Origin: Chloroflexi bacterium CFX6
GTDB lineage: Bacteria; Chloroflexota; Anaerolineae; Anaerolineales; Villigracilaceae
DNA length: 38,883 nucleotides
Assembly (NCBI GenBank): GCA_030263595.1
Contig: SZPG01000030.1
Coordinates: 1 to 38,883, forward strand
Reading direction: 5' to 3'
In this document: positions 1 to 8,101 of the stretch, in pieces
How the letters are laid out: the number at the start of each line of letters is the position of its first letter
Position numbering within the stretch: the stretch's first letter is position 1
Program-made: the position numbers and the translations under genes
The notes under the pieces: generated by a model
Databases searched by the model: none
What the model was told of the DNA's origin: nothing
What the model saw: only the letters and a program-made list of their open reading frames with translations

Positions 1-232
1 GCTGAAGGACGCCATTGACCACGGCGCGGACGTGATCGCCACCACCTGCCCGATGTGCAACATCAACCTGGAGGTGTACCAGGGTCAGGTCAATCGGGAA
101 TTCGGCACGGATTATTCCATCCCCGTCATGTACTTCACGCAGTTGATGGGCATGGCTCTGGGAATTGCCCCGCGCCGCTTGGGAGTCTCCAAAGAACCCG
201 TCCCCAAAGCGCGGGAGGCGGTAACCGCGTAA
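1..232 (+). CDS. hdrB: Heterodisulfide reductase subunit B-like protein, C-terminal part
   Basis: The reading frame is open from base 2 to the TAA at 230-232, so only about 76 C-terminal residues are visible and the start lies outside the window. The fragment carries a CPMCNINL segment after an 'ADVIATT' strand, which is the second half of a cysteine-rich CCG domain of the HdrB type; these domains hold the unusual non-cubane [4Fe-4S] clusters that reduce a disulfide in HdrABC. hdrA follows 104 bp downstream on the same strand, and mvhDGA after that, so an Hdr-Mvh operon is the obvious context. Glycolate oxidase and succinate dehydrogenase CCG subunits are alternatives for the isolated domain, but the neighbours favour HdrB. 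Confidence 0.85.
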   Translation, partial: LKDAIDHGADVIATTCPMCNINLEVYQGQVNREFGTDYSIPVMYFTQLMGMALGIAPRRLGVSKEPVPKAREAVTA

Positions 233-290
233 TCGGCGCTTTCCTTGTTGACGCGTAATCGGCGTTCTCCCCTGGCACCGCCTGCCAGGG
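227..290. repeat. Short direct repeat and hairpin between hdrB and hdrA
   Basis: A 13-base word, CGCGTAATCGGCG, occurs at 227-239 across the hdrB stop and again at 252-264, a 25-bp offset. Immediately downstream CCCTGGCA (70-77 of line, positions 270-277) pairs with TGCCAGGG (283-290) around a 5-base loop. No T-run follows, so the hairpin is not a typical intrinsic terminator; it may be an mRNA processing or stability element between the two cistrons. Confidence 0.45.
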
Positions 291-336
291 CAGGTGTAAC
301 GCTACGCAGAATGATTGATGAAACAGGAGAAAACCT

Positions 337-2320
337 ATGACTGAAAGAATTGGCGTTTACGTTTGTCATTGCGGCACGAACATCGCCGGGGTCGTGGACG
401 TGGCGGAGGTCAGCCGATGGGCGGGCGAGCATCTCGCCGGGCAGGGCGTGGTGGTCTCGCGCGATTACAAGTTCATGTGTTCCAGCCTGGGTCAGGAGTT
501 GATCCAGAAGGACATCAAGGAAGACCCGCGTGGTGGTGGCGGCTTGTTCCCCTCACCTGCACGAAAAGACCTTCCGCAACGCCTGCGCGGGCGCGGACCT
601 CAACCCCTACCTGTGCGAACTCGTGTCCATCCGCGAGCAGGATTCGTGGGTGCATACCGACAAGTCCGCCGCGACGGATAAGGCGAAAGCCATCATCTCC
701 GGCGGCGTGGCGCGCGTGGCGCATCACGAAGCGCTCGAGCCCCTGCGCGTGCCGATCCACCCCGCCACGTTGATCGTCGGCGGCGGCATCGCGGGCATTC
801 AAGCCGCGCTCGAGATCGCGGACGCCGGGTATCACGTCTACCTGGTCGAGCGCGAACCGTCCATCGGCGGGCACATGGCTCAATTCGATAAGACCTTCCC
901 CACGCTGGACTGCTCCGCCTGCATCCTCACGCCCAAGATGGTGGACGCGGGCAACCATCCGAACATCACGCTGTTGACGTGGAGCGAGGTCGTCAAGGTG
1001 GACGGTTACGTGGGCAACTTCGCGGTCACGATCAACAAGAAAGCCCGCTACGTGAACGAGGAACTCTGTACCGGCTGCGGCATCTGCTGGGAGAAATGCC
1101 CGTGGAAGGTCGTGGACGAGGTGTTCGAAGCCGGGCTGGGCAAGCGCAAGGTCATTTACGTCCCGTTCCCGCAAGCCGTTCCCAAATACCCGGTCATCGA
1201 CGCGGAGAACTGCGCCTACTTCCTCAAAGGCACGTGTAAAGCCTGCGAGAAGTTCTGCCCGACGGACGCGATTGATTTCAACCAAAAGGACGAACAGATC
1301 ACCGTCGAGGTCGGCAACATCATCCTGGCGACGGGCTACGACCTGTTCGACGTGCGGCGCATTCCCCAGTACGGTTACGGGCGACTCCCCAACGTGTACA
1401 CCAGCCTGGAGTTCGAGCGCCTGAGCAACGCGGCCGGTCCGACGGGAGGCAGCATCGTTCTACGCGACGGGAAGACTGTTCCAAAGACCGTGGGCATTGT
1501 CCACTGCGTCGGCTCGCGCGACCAAAACTACAACCCATATTGTTCCGTCATCTGTTGTATGCAGAGTTTGAAGTTTGCCCACCTCGTACACGAACGCACC
1601 GGCGCGGAGGTGTACAACTTCTACATTGACATGCGCACGCCCTTCAAGGATTACGAAGAGTTCTACCAGCGGCTGCTGGAGGAGGGGACCCACTTCGTGC
1701 GCGGCAAGGTGGCGGAGATCACCGACTTCGCCCGCACTCCCGAAGAGGAAGGCAGGGTGATCATCCAGGTCGAGGATACGCTGATCGCCAAACAGAGGCG
1801 CATCCCCGTGGACATGGTCATTCTTTCGGCGGGACTCGAACCGCGCGCGGACGCCAAGGAGACCGGCAAACTCTTCGGTCTTTCGTGCGGAACCGCGGGC
1901 TGGTTCATCGAACGCCACCCGAAACTCGACCCGGTTGCGACAATGACGGAAGGCATCTTCATCGCCGGGTGCGCGCAAGGACCGAAGGACATTCCCGCCA
2001 GCGTTGCGCAGGGCGCCGCCGCATCCGCGCGCGTGCTCGGCAAGATCCAGCAGAAGGAGATCGCGCTCGAACCGGTGCGGGCTTCGATCAACGAGGCGCA
2101 ATGCTCCGGCTGCCGCATCTGCAACGGCTTGTGCCCGTTCAACGCCATCCTGTTCCACGAGGACAAGATGGTTTCGGAGATCAACCCGGCCCTGTGCCAG
2201 GGATGCGGAACCTGCGTGGCGGGTTGCCCGGCCGGCGCGATCAGCGGCACCGGATTCAGCAACGAGCAGATCCTCTCGCAGATCGAAGGCTTGCTGCTGG
2301 TGAACCTGGAGGCGGTTTAG
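337..2320 (+). CDS. hdrA: Heterodisulfide reductase subunit A-like flavoprotein, apparent frameshift near 525-535
   Basis: HdrA is the FAD-containing bifurcating subunit that splits electrons from the Mvh hydrogenase between ferredoxin and the HdrB disulfide site. ATG 337 follows an AGGAGA motif and starts an N-terminal VYVCHCGTN domain; that frame leaves the family sequence near 525-529, while a second frame starting in the GTG triplets at 530 continues directly with VVVAACSPHLHEKTF. The rest contains a GGGIAG dinucleotide-binding loop (about 780-800), a TLDCSACIL motif, and four ferredoxin-like Cys clusters (about 1066-1101, 1235-1261, 2100-2140, 2197-2232). Joined, the product would be about 660 residues, normal for HdrA. 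One base missing beside a GTG-rich run could be a sequencing error or a real inactivating change; there is no classical slippery heptamer. Confidence 0.88.
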
Positions 2321-2381
2321 TTACGCAACACGAACGCGCAACAAGCGAAGCGTGAAACGTGTTCCGTAAGGAGCAAAGATT

Positions 2382-2864
2382 ATGACCAACGATAACTTCG
2401 AACCCACGATCATTGGCTTCACCTGCAACTGGTGCAGTTACCGCGCCGCCGACATGGCTGGGACTGCCCGCATGAAATATTCCCCGAACGTGCGCCTGAT
2501 CCGCCTGATGTGTTCCGGGCGGCTGGACCCCACGTTCGTGTTCAAGGCGTTCGCCAACGGCGCGGACGCGGTGCTGATCACCGGTTGTCATCCCGGCGAC
2601 TGCCACTACGTCGAACAGAATTACAAAGCCCTGAGGCGCTACGTCCTGCTCAAACGCGTGCTGGCGCAGATGGGCATCGAGCCGGAACGCATCAAACTGC
2701 TCTGGGCGAGCGCGGCAGAGGGCGCGATCTTCGCGGCGGAGATCAACAAATACGTCGAAGAGGTGCGCGCGCTCGGTCCGTTGAATTGGGGAAAGCCCGG
2801 AAACGGGAGCAAGCCCATCGTCCCGGATGAGGCGAAAGAATCCAGAACGGAGGTGCCGGCATGA
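2382..2864 (+). CDS. mvhD: F420-non-reducing hydrogenase-type iron-sulfur subunit D
   Basis: This 160-residue protein matches the MvhD family, the [2Fe-2S] subunit that wires the MvhAG hydrogenase to HdrA. The visible cysteine pattern is characteristic: FTCNWCSY near residue 15, LMCSGRLDP near 43, and a TGCHPGDCHY block near 70. The remainder is predicted alpha/beta, ending in a Lys/Pro-rich tail. ATG 2382 is preceded by AAGGAG. Its TGA overlaps the ATG of mvhG in an ATGA junction (2861-2864), which implies translational coupling and one-to-one subunit production. No anomalies seen. Confidence 0.95.
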   Translation: MTNDNFEPTIIGFTCNWCSYRAADMAGTARMKYSPNVRLIRLMCSGRLDPTFVFKAFANGADAVLITGCHPGDCHYVEQNYKALRRYVLLKRVLAQMGIEPERIKLLWASAAEGAIFAAEINKYVEEVRALGPLNWGKPGNGSKPIVPDEAKESRTEVPA

Positions 2865-3865
2865 CTGCCAACGGCAATAAACCAAAATTCGCAATGTACT
2901 GGGCGGCATCCTGCGGAGGCTGTGAGATCGCCGTCCTGAACATCCACGAGAAGATCCTGGATGTGGACGCCAACTTCGATGTCGTCTTCTGGCCTGTGGC
3001 GATGGACGCGAAATACAAGGACGTGGAGGCGATGGAGGACGGCTCGATCCTGCTCACGCTCTTCAACGGAGGCATCCGCAACGACGAGAACGAGCATCTC
3101 GCCAAACTCCTGCGCCGCAAAACGAAGATCCTCGTCGCGTTCGGCTCGTGCGCCTGCGAGGGCTGCATCCCCGGGCTGGCAAATTTGAGCCCGGTGGGCG
3201 AGATCGTCCAGACCGCGTTCAACACCATCTCAACCGACAATCCGCACGGGATCTATCCGCGCACTTCGTACGACGTGCCGGAAGGCGAACTGCACATTCC
3301 GAAACTCGCGCCGATCCTTCGTCCGTTGGATCAGGTGGTGGACGTGGATTATTACATGCCGGGCTGCCCGCCTGAATCGCATCAGATCGCGGCGGTGGTG
3401 GATCTCGTCATCAAGGTCGTGAAGGGCGAGGCGGAATTACCCCCGAAAGGCTGCGTGATCGGAGTCGGCGATTCGACTGTGTGCGACGAATGTCCCCGCG
3501 CGCGCAACGTGAAGACGATCCGCGAATTCAAACGCATCCAGGATGTCGCTCCGGTGGACCCGACCTTGTGCCTGCTCGAGCAGGGAATCCCGTGCAACGG
3601 TCCCGCCACGCGCAGCGGATGCAATTCGCGCTGTCCGAACGTCGGGGCGCAGTGCATCGGTTGTTACGGACCCGCGGAGGGGGTGCTGGATTACGGCGCC
3701 AGGTTGATCTCCGCCTTCGCTTCGGTGGTTGACGCAAAGGAGCCGGAGGAGATCGAAAAGATCCTGGACGGCATCCCCGACCCGGTGGGACAAGTGTATC
3801 GGTTCAGCCTGCCCGGCTCGTTGTTGAAGGCAAATCGCAATGCCTGGCTGAAAGAAAAGGCGTAG
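2861..3865 (+). CDS. mvhG: [NiFe] hydrogenase small subunit, MvhG type (group 3)
   Basis: The 334-residue protein is the electron-transfer subunit of a cytoplasmic [NiFe] hydrogenase. It has the proximal-cluster motif ASCGGCE near the N terminus, GSCACEGCIPG near residue 105, and PGCPPES near 170. A long C-terminal cysteine-rich part (CDECPR, then CLLEQGIPCNGP, SGCNSRCP and QCIGCYGP) supplies additional [4Fe-4S] clusters, as in MvhG. There is no twin-arginine signal, so it acts in the cytoplasm. The start codon overlaps the mvhD stop, and mvhA begins 9 bp after its TAG. Length and motifs are complete. Confidence 0.95.
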   Translation: MTANGNKPKFAMYWAASCGGCEIAVLNIHEKILDVDANFDVVFWPVAMDAKYKDVEAMEDGSILLTLFNGGIRNDENEHLAKLLRRKTKILVAFGSCACEGCIPGLANLSPVGEIVQTAFNTISTDNPHGIYPRTSYDVPEGELHIPKLAPILRPLDQVVDVDYYMPGCPPESHQIAAVVDLVIKVVKGEAELPPKGCVIGVGDSTVCDECPRARNVKTIREFKRIQDVAPVDPTLCLLEQGIPCNGPATRSGCNSRCPNVGAQCIGCYGPAEGVLDYGARLISAFASVVDAKEPEEIEKILDGIPDPVGQVYRFSLPGSLLKANRNAWLKEKA

Positions 3866-3874
3866 GAGGCACAC

Positions 3875-5341
3875 ATGACACAAAGAATCAGTATTGATCC
3901 CATCACCCGCCTGGAAGGTCACGGCAAGATCGAGATCTTTCTCGATGAGAAGGGGAATGTCGCCAACTCGTATTTCCAGATCCCCGAACTGCGCGGCTTC
4001 GAGCGATTCGTGGTCGGGCGGCCCATCGAGGAAATGCCGCTCTTGACGAACCGCATCTGCGGCGTGTGCCCGGAGGCGCATCACATGGCGGCATCCAAAG
4101 CCGCGGACGCGGTGTACAAGGTTGACCCGCCGCGTACGGCGAAGATGCTGCGCGAACTGTTGTACTCCGCGTTCTATTGCACCGACCACACCACTCACTT
4201 CTACGCGCTGGGCGGGCCCGATTTCGTGATGGGACCCGACGCGCCGGTCGCCGAGAGAAACATTTTGGGCGTGATCCACAAAGTGGGGCTGGAGATCGGC
4301 GGCAAGGTGATCCAGATGCGTAAGTACGGTCACACCGTCGTCGAAATGATCGGCGGGCGCAAGGTGCATCCGTGCTCGTCCATCCCCGGCGGGATGACCA
4401 AGGGCATCACCGAGGAACAGCGCAAAGAGATCGAAGAGATGGGGCGCTGGGCAATCGAGTTCGCGCAGTTCAGCCTGAATCTCTTCAACGACATCGTGCT
4501 GGGCAACAAGGCTTATGTTGACCTGGTTCTGGGCGACGTATACACCCATCGCACTTACTCGATGGGTCTGGTGGACGAAAAGAACAAGGTCAATTTCTAC
4601 GATGGCAAAGTGCGTGTGGTGGATCCGAACGGCAAGGAGTTCGTCAAATACGCGCCGCCCGAATATATGAACCACATCGCCGAACACGTCGAGCCGTGGA
4701 CGTATCTCAAATTCCCGTATCTCAAGAACGTCGGTTGGAAGGGATTCGTGGATGGCGAAGACTCGGGCGTTTACACCGCCACGCCGCTTTCGCGCCTCAA
4801 CGCCGCAGACGGCATGGCGACGCCGCTCGCGCAGGAACATTACGAGAAATTCTACGAAACGCTCGGCGGCAAACCCGTGCATCAAAGGCTCGCCACACAC
4901 TGGGCGCGCCTGATCGAACTGCTCTACGCCGCGGAACGCTGGGTGGAACTGGTCACCGACCCGGAGATCACCTCGCCGAACGTCCACGCCAAGCCGACTG
5001 AAATCCCCACCGAGGGAGTCGGCATCGTCGAGGCGCCGCGCGGGACTCTCACGCATCATTACTGGACCGACGAGCGGGGCGTCGTGACCAGGGCGAATCT
5101 CATCGTCGGCACGACCAACAACTACGCGCCGCTTCAGATGTCCACCAATAAAGCCGCGGTGAGCCTCATCAAGGACGGCAATGTGAACGAAGGCTTGCTC
5201 AACATGGTGGAGATGGCGTTCCGCGCCTACGATCCGTGCTTTGGGTGCGCGACACATTCCCTGCCGGGGCAGATGCCTTTGGAGATCACCATCCGCGATG
5301 CGGATGGGAATCCGGTCGAGGTGTTGAAACAATTCTGTTAG
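3875..5341 (+). CDS. mvhA: [NiFe] hydrogenase large subunit, MvhA type
   Basis: This 488-residue subunit binds the NiFe(CN)2CO active site and oxidises H2. Both nickel-ligand motifs are visible: RICGVCPEAHH near residue 60 and DPCFGCATH near 455. A further ~27 residues follow the last His, which in this family is a C-terminal peptide removed after nickel insertion; the maturation protease gene directly downstream fits. ATG 3875 has a strong GGAGG 5-9 bp upstream. In the MvhADG-HdrABC complex H2 electrons are bifurcated to ferredoxin and a disulfide; the second acceptor in a non-methanogen is unknown. Confidence 0.95.
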   Translation: MTQRISIDPITRLEGHGKIEIFLDEKGNVANSYFQIPELRGFERFVVGRPIEEMPLLTNRICGVCPEAHHMAASKAADAVYKVDPPRTAKMLRELLYSAFYCTDHTTHFYALGGPDFVMGPDAPVAERNILGVIHKVGLEIGGKVIQMRKYGHTVVEMIGGRKVHPCSSIPGGMTKGITEEQRKEIEEMGRWAIEFAQFSLNLFNDIVLGNKAYVDLVLGDVYTHRTYSMGLVDEKNKVNFYDGKVRVVDPNGKEFVKYAPPEYMNHIAEHVEPWTYLKFPYLKNVGWKGFVDGEDSGVYTATPLSRLNAADGMATPLAQEHYEKFYETLGGKPVHQRLATHWARLIELLYAAERWVELVTDPEITSPNVHAKPTEIPTEGVGIVEAPRGTLTHHYWTDERGVVTRANLIVGTTNNYAPLQMSTNKAAVSLIKDGNVNEGLLNMVEMAFRAYDPCFGCATHSLPGQMPLEITIRDADGNPVEVLKQFC

Positions 5342-5427
5342 GTATCGGAGTGGAAGAATTCGAGGCGTTGAAACAGGCGTTCGAGCAGGATCAGGCAACG
5401 GTTTGGAGAGAGGCGGACGGTCATCCA

Positions 5428-5931
5428 ATGAAAACTTTGATCGTTGGGCTTGGGAATCCCATCCTGGGCGACGACGGCGTTGGGTGGAGGGTCGTGGAGG
5501 CGGTGGAGGAGCGCCTCGCCCCGCCCGGTCGCGTGGATGTGACCTGCCTTTCGGTGGGCGGCATCAGCCTGATGGAGCATCTCATCGGATACGACCGCGT
5601 CATTCTGGTGGATGCGTTCTCGATGGACGCGCCGGTCGGTTCGATCTCGGTATTGAAGTTGAGTCAATTGCCCAATTATTCCGCCTACCACATCACCAGC
5701 ATCCACGATACATCGCTGCAAAAGGCGATGGAACTGGGCAGGGAAATGGGCGCGCCTTTGCCGGAGGACGTGATCGTCATCGGGATCGCGACCGAACGCA
5801 TCCACGAATTCAGCGAGGATCTTTCGCCGCCTGTGGAACGGGTGATCCCCTGCGTCGTGAACATTGTTCTCGATCTACTCAGGGAAATTTCGATGGAGGA
5901 AGATAAAGGTCACGGTCACCCGCAAGGGTGA
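5428..5931 (+). CDS. Hydrogenase maturation protease (HycI/HyaD family)
   Basis: The protein begins KTLIVGLGNPILGDDGVG, the signature of the nickel-dependent endopeptidases that cut the C-terminal tail from [NiFe] hydrogenase large subunits. Acidic residues expected to bind Ni are present (first in the GDDGVG loop, next in 'ILVDAF'). The frame is open upstream to before the mvhA stop; GTG 5350 is a possible earlier start, but ATG 5428 has a GGAGAG motif about 15 bp upstream and puts the conserved strand at the N terminus, so it is chosen. The last residues, KGHGHPQG, are encoded within the left arm of a terminator-like hairpin and look unconserved. The predicted substrate is the adjacent MvhA. 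Confidence 0.9.
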   Translation: MKTLIVGLGNPILGDDGVGWRVVEAVEERLAPPGRVDVTCLSVGGISLMEHLIGYDRVILVDAFSMDAPVGSISVLKLSQLPNYSAYHITSIHDTSLQKAMELGREMGAPLPEDVIVIGIATERIHEFSEDLSPPVERVIPCVVNIVLDLLREISMEEDKGHGHPQG

Positions 5932-5938
5932 CCGTGAC
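5909..5938 (+). terminator. Hairpin ending the hdr-mvh operon
   Basis: GTCACGGTCACCC (5909-5921) pairs perfectly over 13 bp with 5926-5938 around a GCAA tetraloop; the protease stop codon sits inside the right arm. A T5 run follows only 13 bp later (5951-5955), so it may be an imperfect intrinsic terminator or a stabilising 3' end. Confidence 0.6.
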
Positions 5939-5968
5939 GCTTCATGGCAGTTTTTCCCCTCACAGGGT

Positions 5969-5996
5969 TTGAATATTTCACAAAGCGGATTACAAT
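5969..5996 (+). promoter_or_regulatory. Candidate sigma-70 promoter for the cytochrome gene at 6075
   Basis: TTGAAT (5969-5974), a 16-bp spacer and TACAAT (5991-5996) resemble -35 and -10 boxes. It lies just after the operon hairpin and about 70 bp before the next start codon. Confidence 0.5.
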
Positions 5997-6074
5997 CATC
6001 CAGAACGGGGATGACATTTGTTGGTTCACGAATGATTAGACTTGGATTAAGATAGGGATCGTTTTGGAGGCGCA

Positions 6075-7766
6075 ATGAAGAAATTAAGCGAACGACTCAA
6101 GAAGTTCTTTTTTCCGGGACCCGACGCTCCGCGCCGGTTGTTGATCCTGCCCTATGCAACCCTGGGAATTCTCACGATCATGTTGCTTGCGGGCGGCGTC
6201 TATGGCTGGGAGTATTCGAATTCGCCCGCATTCTGTGGAACAGCCTGCCACACCATGCCTCCGCAGGATACTGTTTACAAGGAGTCGCCTCACGCGAACG
6301 TGACCTGCGAGGAATGTCATATCGGGCGCGCCTCCTTTTTCGATCAGTTGACGCGCAAGTCGCAGGGGTTGCACGAACTGTATTACATGGCCTTCAACCT
6401 GTATGAGTACCCGATCCGCGCCAAGGCGCTGCGCCCGGCGCGCGATACCTGCGAGAAATGCCACCAGCCCGAGACGTTTTCGGACGACAGTCTGCGCGTG
6501 CTGTCCCGGTTCCAAAACGACCGCGACAACACGAAGAAGGACATCTATCTCGTCATGAAAACGGGCGGCGGCGCAAAGCGCGAAGGATTGGGGCGCGGCA
6601 TTCACTGGCACATCGTCAACACGGTGGAGTATTACGCGACCGACGCGCTGGACCAGAACATCCCGTACGTCCGCGTGCATAACGACGACGGGAGCGTGAC
6701 CGAATACGTGGACGTGGAGGCCGGTTTCGACGCCTCCGCCCTGGACGAAAGCCGCCTCAAAACCATGGACTGTATCACCTGCCACAACCGCGTCACGCAC
6801 GAATTCACCATGCCGACGGACTCGGTTGATACCGCCATGTCGCGCGGTTTCATTGACCCCGGCATCCCGCAGATTCACCAGAAGGCGGTGGAGGCGCTGT
6901 ACGTCAAATATGATTCGCGCGAGGAGGCATTCGCCGCGTTCGATCAACTCGGGGGATATTACGAGACGACCGACTATTACCCCGGCAACGAGGACAAGAT
7001 CGCCTCGGCGGTGCAGGCGTTGAAGGACATCTACGACCGCACCGTCTTCAACGACCAGGAAGTGGATTGGGCGTCGCACCCGAACAACCTGGGACACGTG
7101 AGTTTTCCGGGCTGTTTCCGCTGTCACGATGGCGGGCATCTCAATGCGGAGAATGAAGCGATCCGCCTGGAGTGTAACGTCTGCCATTCGATCCCGATCG
7201 TCGCGGGACCCGATGACTTCCTCGCGAACATCGAGATCAGCCGCGGACCCGAGCCTGAATCCCACCTGAACCCGAATTGGATCAGCCTGCATAACCAGGC
7301 GTTCAACGACTCCTGTTCCGCATGCCACACCATGGACGACCCGGGCGGGACCAGCAACACGTCCTTCTGCTCGAACTCAGCCTGTCATGGAAGCGTGTAT
7401 AGTTACGCCGGGTTCGATGCGCCCGCTCTGCGCGAAATCCTGAAGGATCAACTGCCGCCTCCTCCCGAACCGACGGCTGAGTTGCCGACGCAGGTGGAGT
7501 CGCCCACCTACGAGAATTACGTCGGACCGTTGTTCGCGTCGAAGTGTTCAGCCTGTCACGGCGACCTGGCGAGCGGCGGCCTGAACCTGCTGAGCTACGC
7601 GGGCGTTATGAAGGGCGGCGACGATGGGGCGGCGGTCGCGCCCGGCGATTCGGCGGGCAGCATCCTGATCCAGGTGCAGAGCGCCGGCGGTCATTTCGCA
7701 AACCTGACCCCCGATGAACTGGAGATCGTCAAACGATGGATTGATTCCGGCGCGCCCGAAAAATAG
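6075..7766 (+). CDS. Membrane-anchored multihaem cytochrome c with NapC/NirT-like start
   Basis: The 563-residue protein has one N-terminal membrane helix (about residues 24-46) and a NapC/NrfH-like first haem region ending in ACHTMPP. Nine haem-attachment sites can be counted: a CX3CH (CGTACH), CEECH, CEKCH, CITCH, CFRCH, CNVCH, CSACH, a CX4CH (CSNSACH) and a final CSACH. The last lies in a C-terminal mono-haem domain of the planctomycete-cytochrome type (YAGVMKGG, then ELEIVKRWIDSGAP). A proline-rich linker (PPPPEPTAELP) separates the two parts. It likely passes electrons from membrane quinol to periplasmic or extracellular acceptors. ATG 6075 has TGGAGG upstream. It stands alone between a promoter-like site and a terminator. 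The physiological partner is unknown. Confidence 0.85.
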   Translation: MKKLSERLKKFFFPGPDAPRRLLILPYATLGILTIMLLAGGVYGWEYSNSPAFCGTACHTMPPQDTVYKESPHANVTCEECHIGRASFFDQLTRKSQGLHELYYMAFNLYEYPIRAKALRPARDTCEKCHQPETFSDDSLRVLSRFQNDRDNTKKDIYLVMKTGGGAKREGLGRGIHWHIVNTVEYYATDALDQNIPYVRVHNDDGSVTEYVDVEAGFDASALDESRLKTMDCITCHNRVTHEFTMPTDSVDTAMSRGFIDPGIPQIHQKAVEALYVKYDSREEAFAAFDQLGGYYETTDYYPGNEDKIASAVQALKDIYDRTVFNDQEVDWASHPNNLGHVSFPGCFRCHDGGHLNAENEAIRLECNVCHSIPIVAGPDDFLANIEISRGPEPESHLNPNWISLHNQAFNDSCSACHTMDDPGGTSNTSFCSNSACHGSVYSYAGFDAPALREILKDQLPPPPEPTAELPTQVESPTYENYVGPLFASKCSACHGDLASGGLNLLSYAGVMKGGDDGAAVAPGDSAGSILIQVQSAGGHFANLTPDELEIVKRWIDSGAPEK

Positions 7767-7798
7767 CGCATAGCATCCTATCAATAAGCGCGCTTGCT

Positions 7799-7854
7799 GG
7801 ACACCCCGCGTTTCGATAATCGAAGATTGGAAACGCGGGGCGTCCTTTGTTTTT
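7799..7854 (+). terminator. Intrinsic terminator after the multihaem cytochrome gene
   Basis: A 16-bp stem (7799-7814 with 7830-7845, one A:C mismatch) is followed by TTTGTTTTT. This is a textbook rho-independent terminator 33 bp after the stop codon. Confidence 0.85.
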
Positions 7855-8101
7855 AATGCAAACCTTTTTCGTTGGTTGTATAATTTTTTCGAATGGAATT
7901 TGCCTCGGAAATTCAGTTACATTTATCTATAAGGGGTGTGACATCCGTTCTTCTGGCGGCAAGAACCCATAGATTAAAATGAACGAGAGATTAAAACCTC
8001 ACATTGCCTTAATATCCGCGAGGAGGTGCAATCCATAAGACAAATTCATACTTAAAGAGATCACCTGTAAGAAACCCACTGAAAGGAGAATTCGCAAAAC
8101 A
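7855..8101 (+). promoter_or_regulatory. Intergenic region before the collagen-stalk cytochrome gene
   Basis: No gene is seen in this AT-richer stretch. A perfect TATAAT lies at 7879-7884 without a convincing -35; TTGCCT (7900-7905) with TATCTA 18 bp later is a second weak candidate. AAGGAG at about 8081-8086 is the ribosome-binding site for ATG 8102. The long leader could be regulatory, but no known riboswitch is recognised. Confidence 0.35.

Noticed and set aside
515..545. Programmed frameshifting in hdrA
   Set aside because: No slippery heptamer or downstream pseudoknot is evident. Error or mutation is simpler.
3437..5428. A 663-residue open frame on the minus strand
   Set aside because: It lies entirely opposite mvhG and mvhA, which have complete family motifs. 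High GC content makes long antisense frames common.
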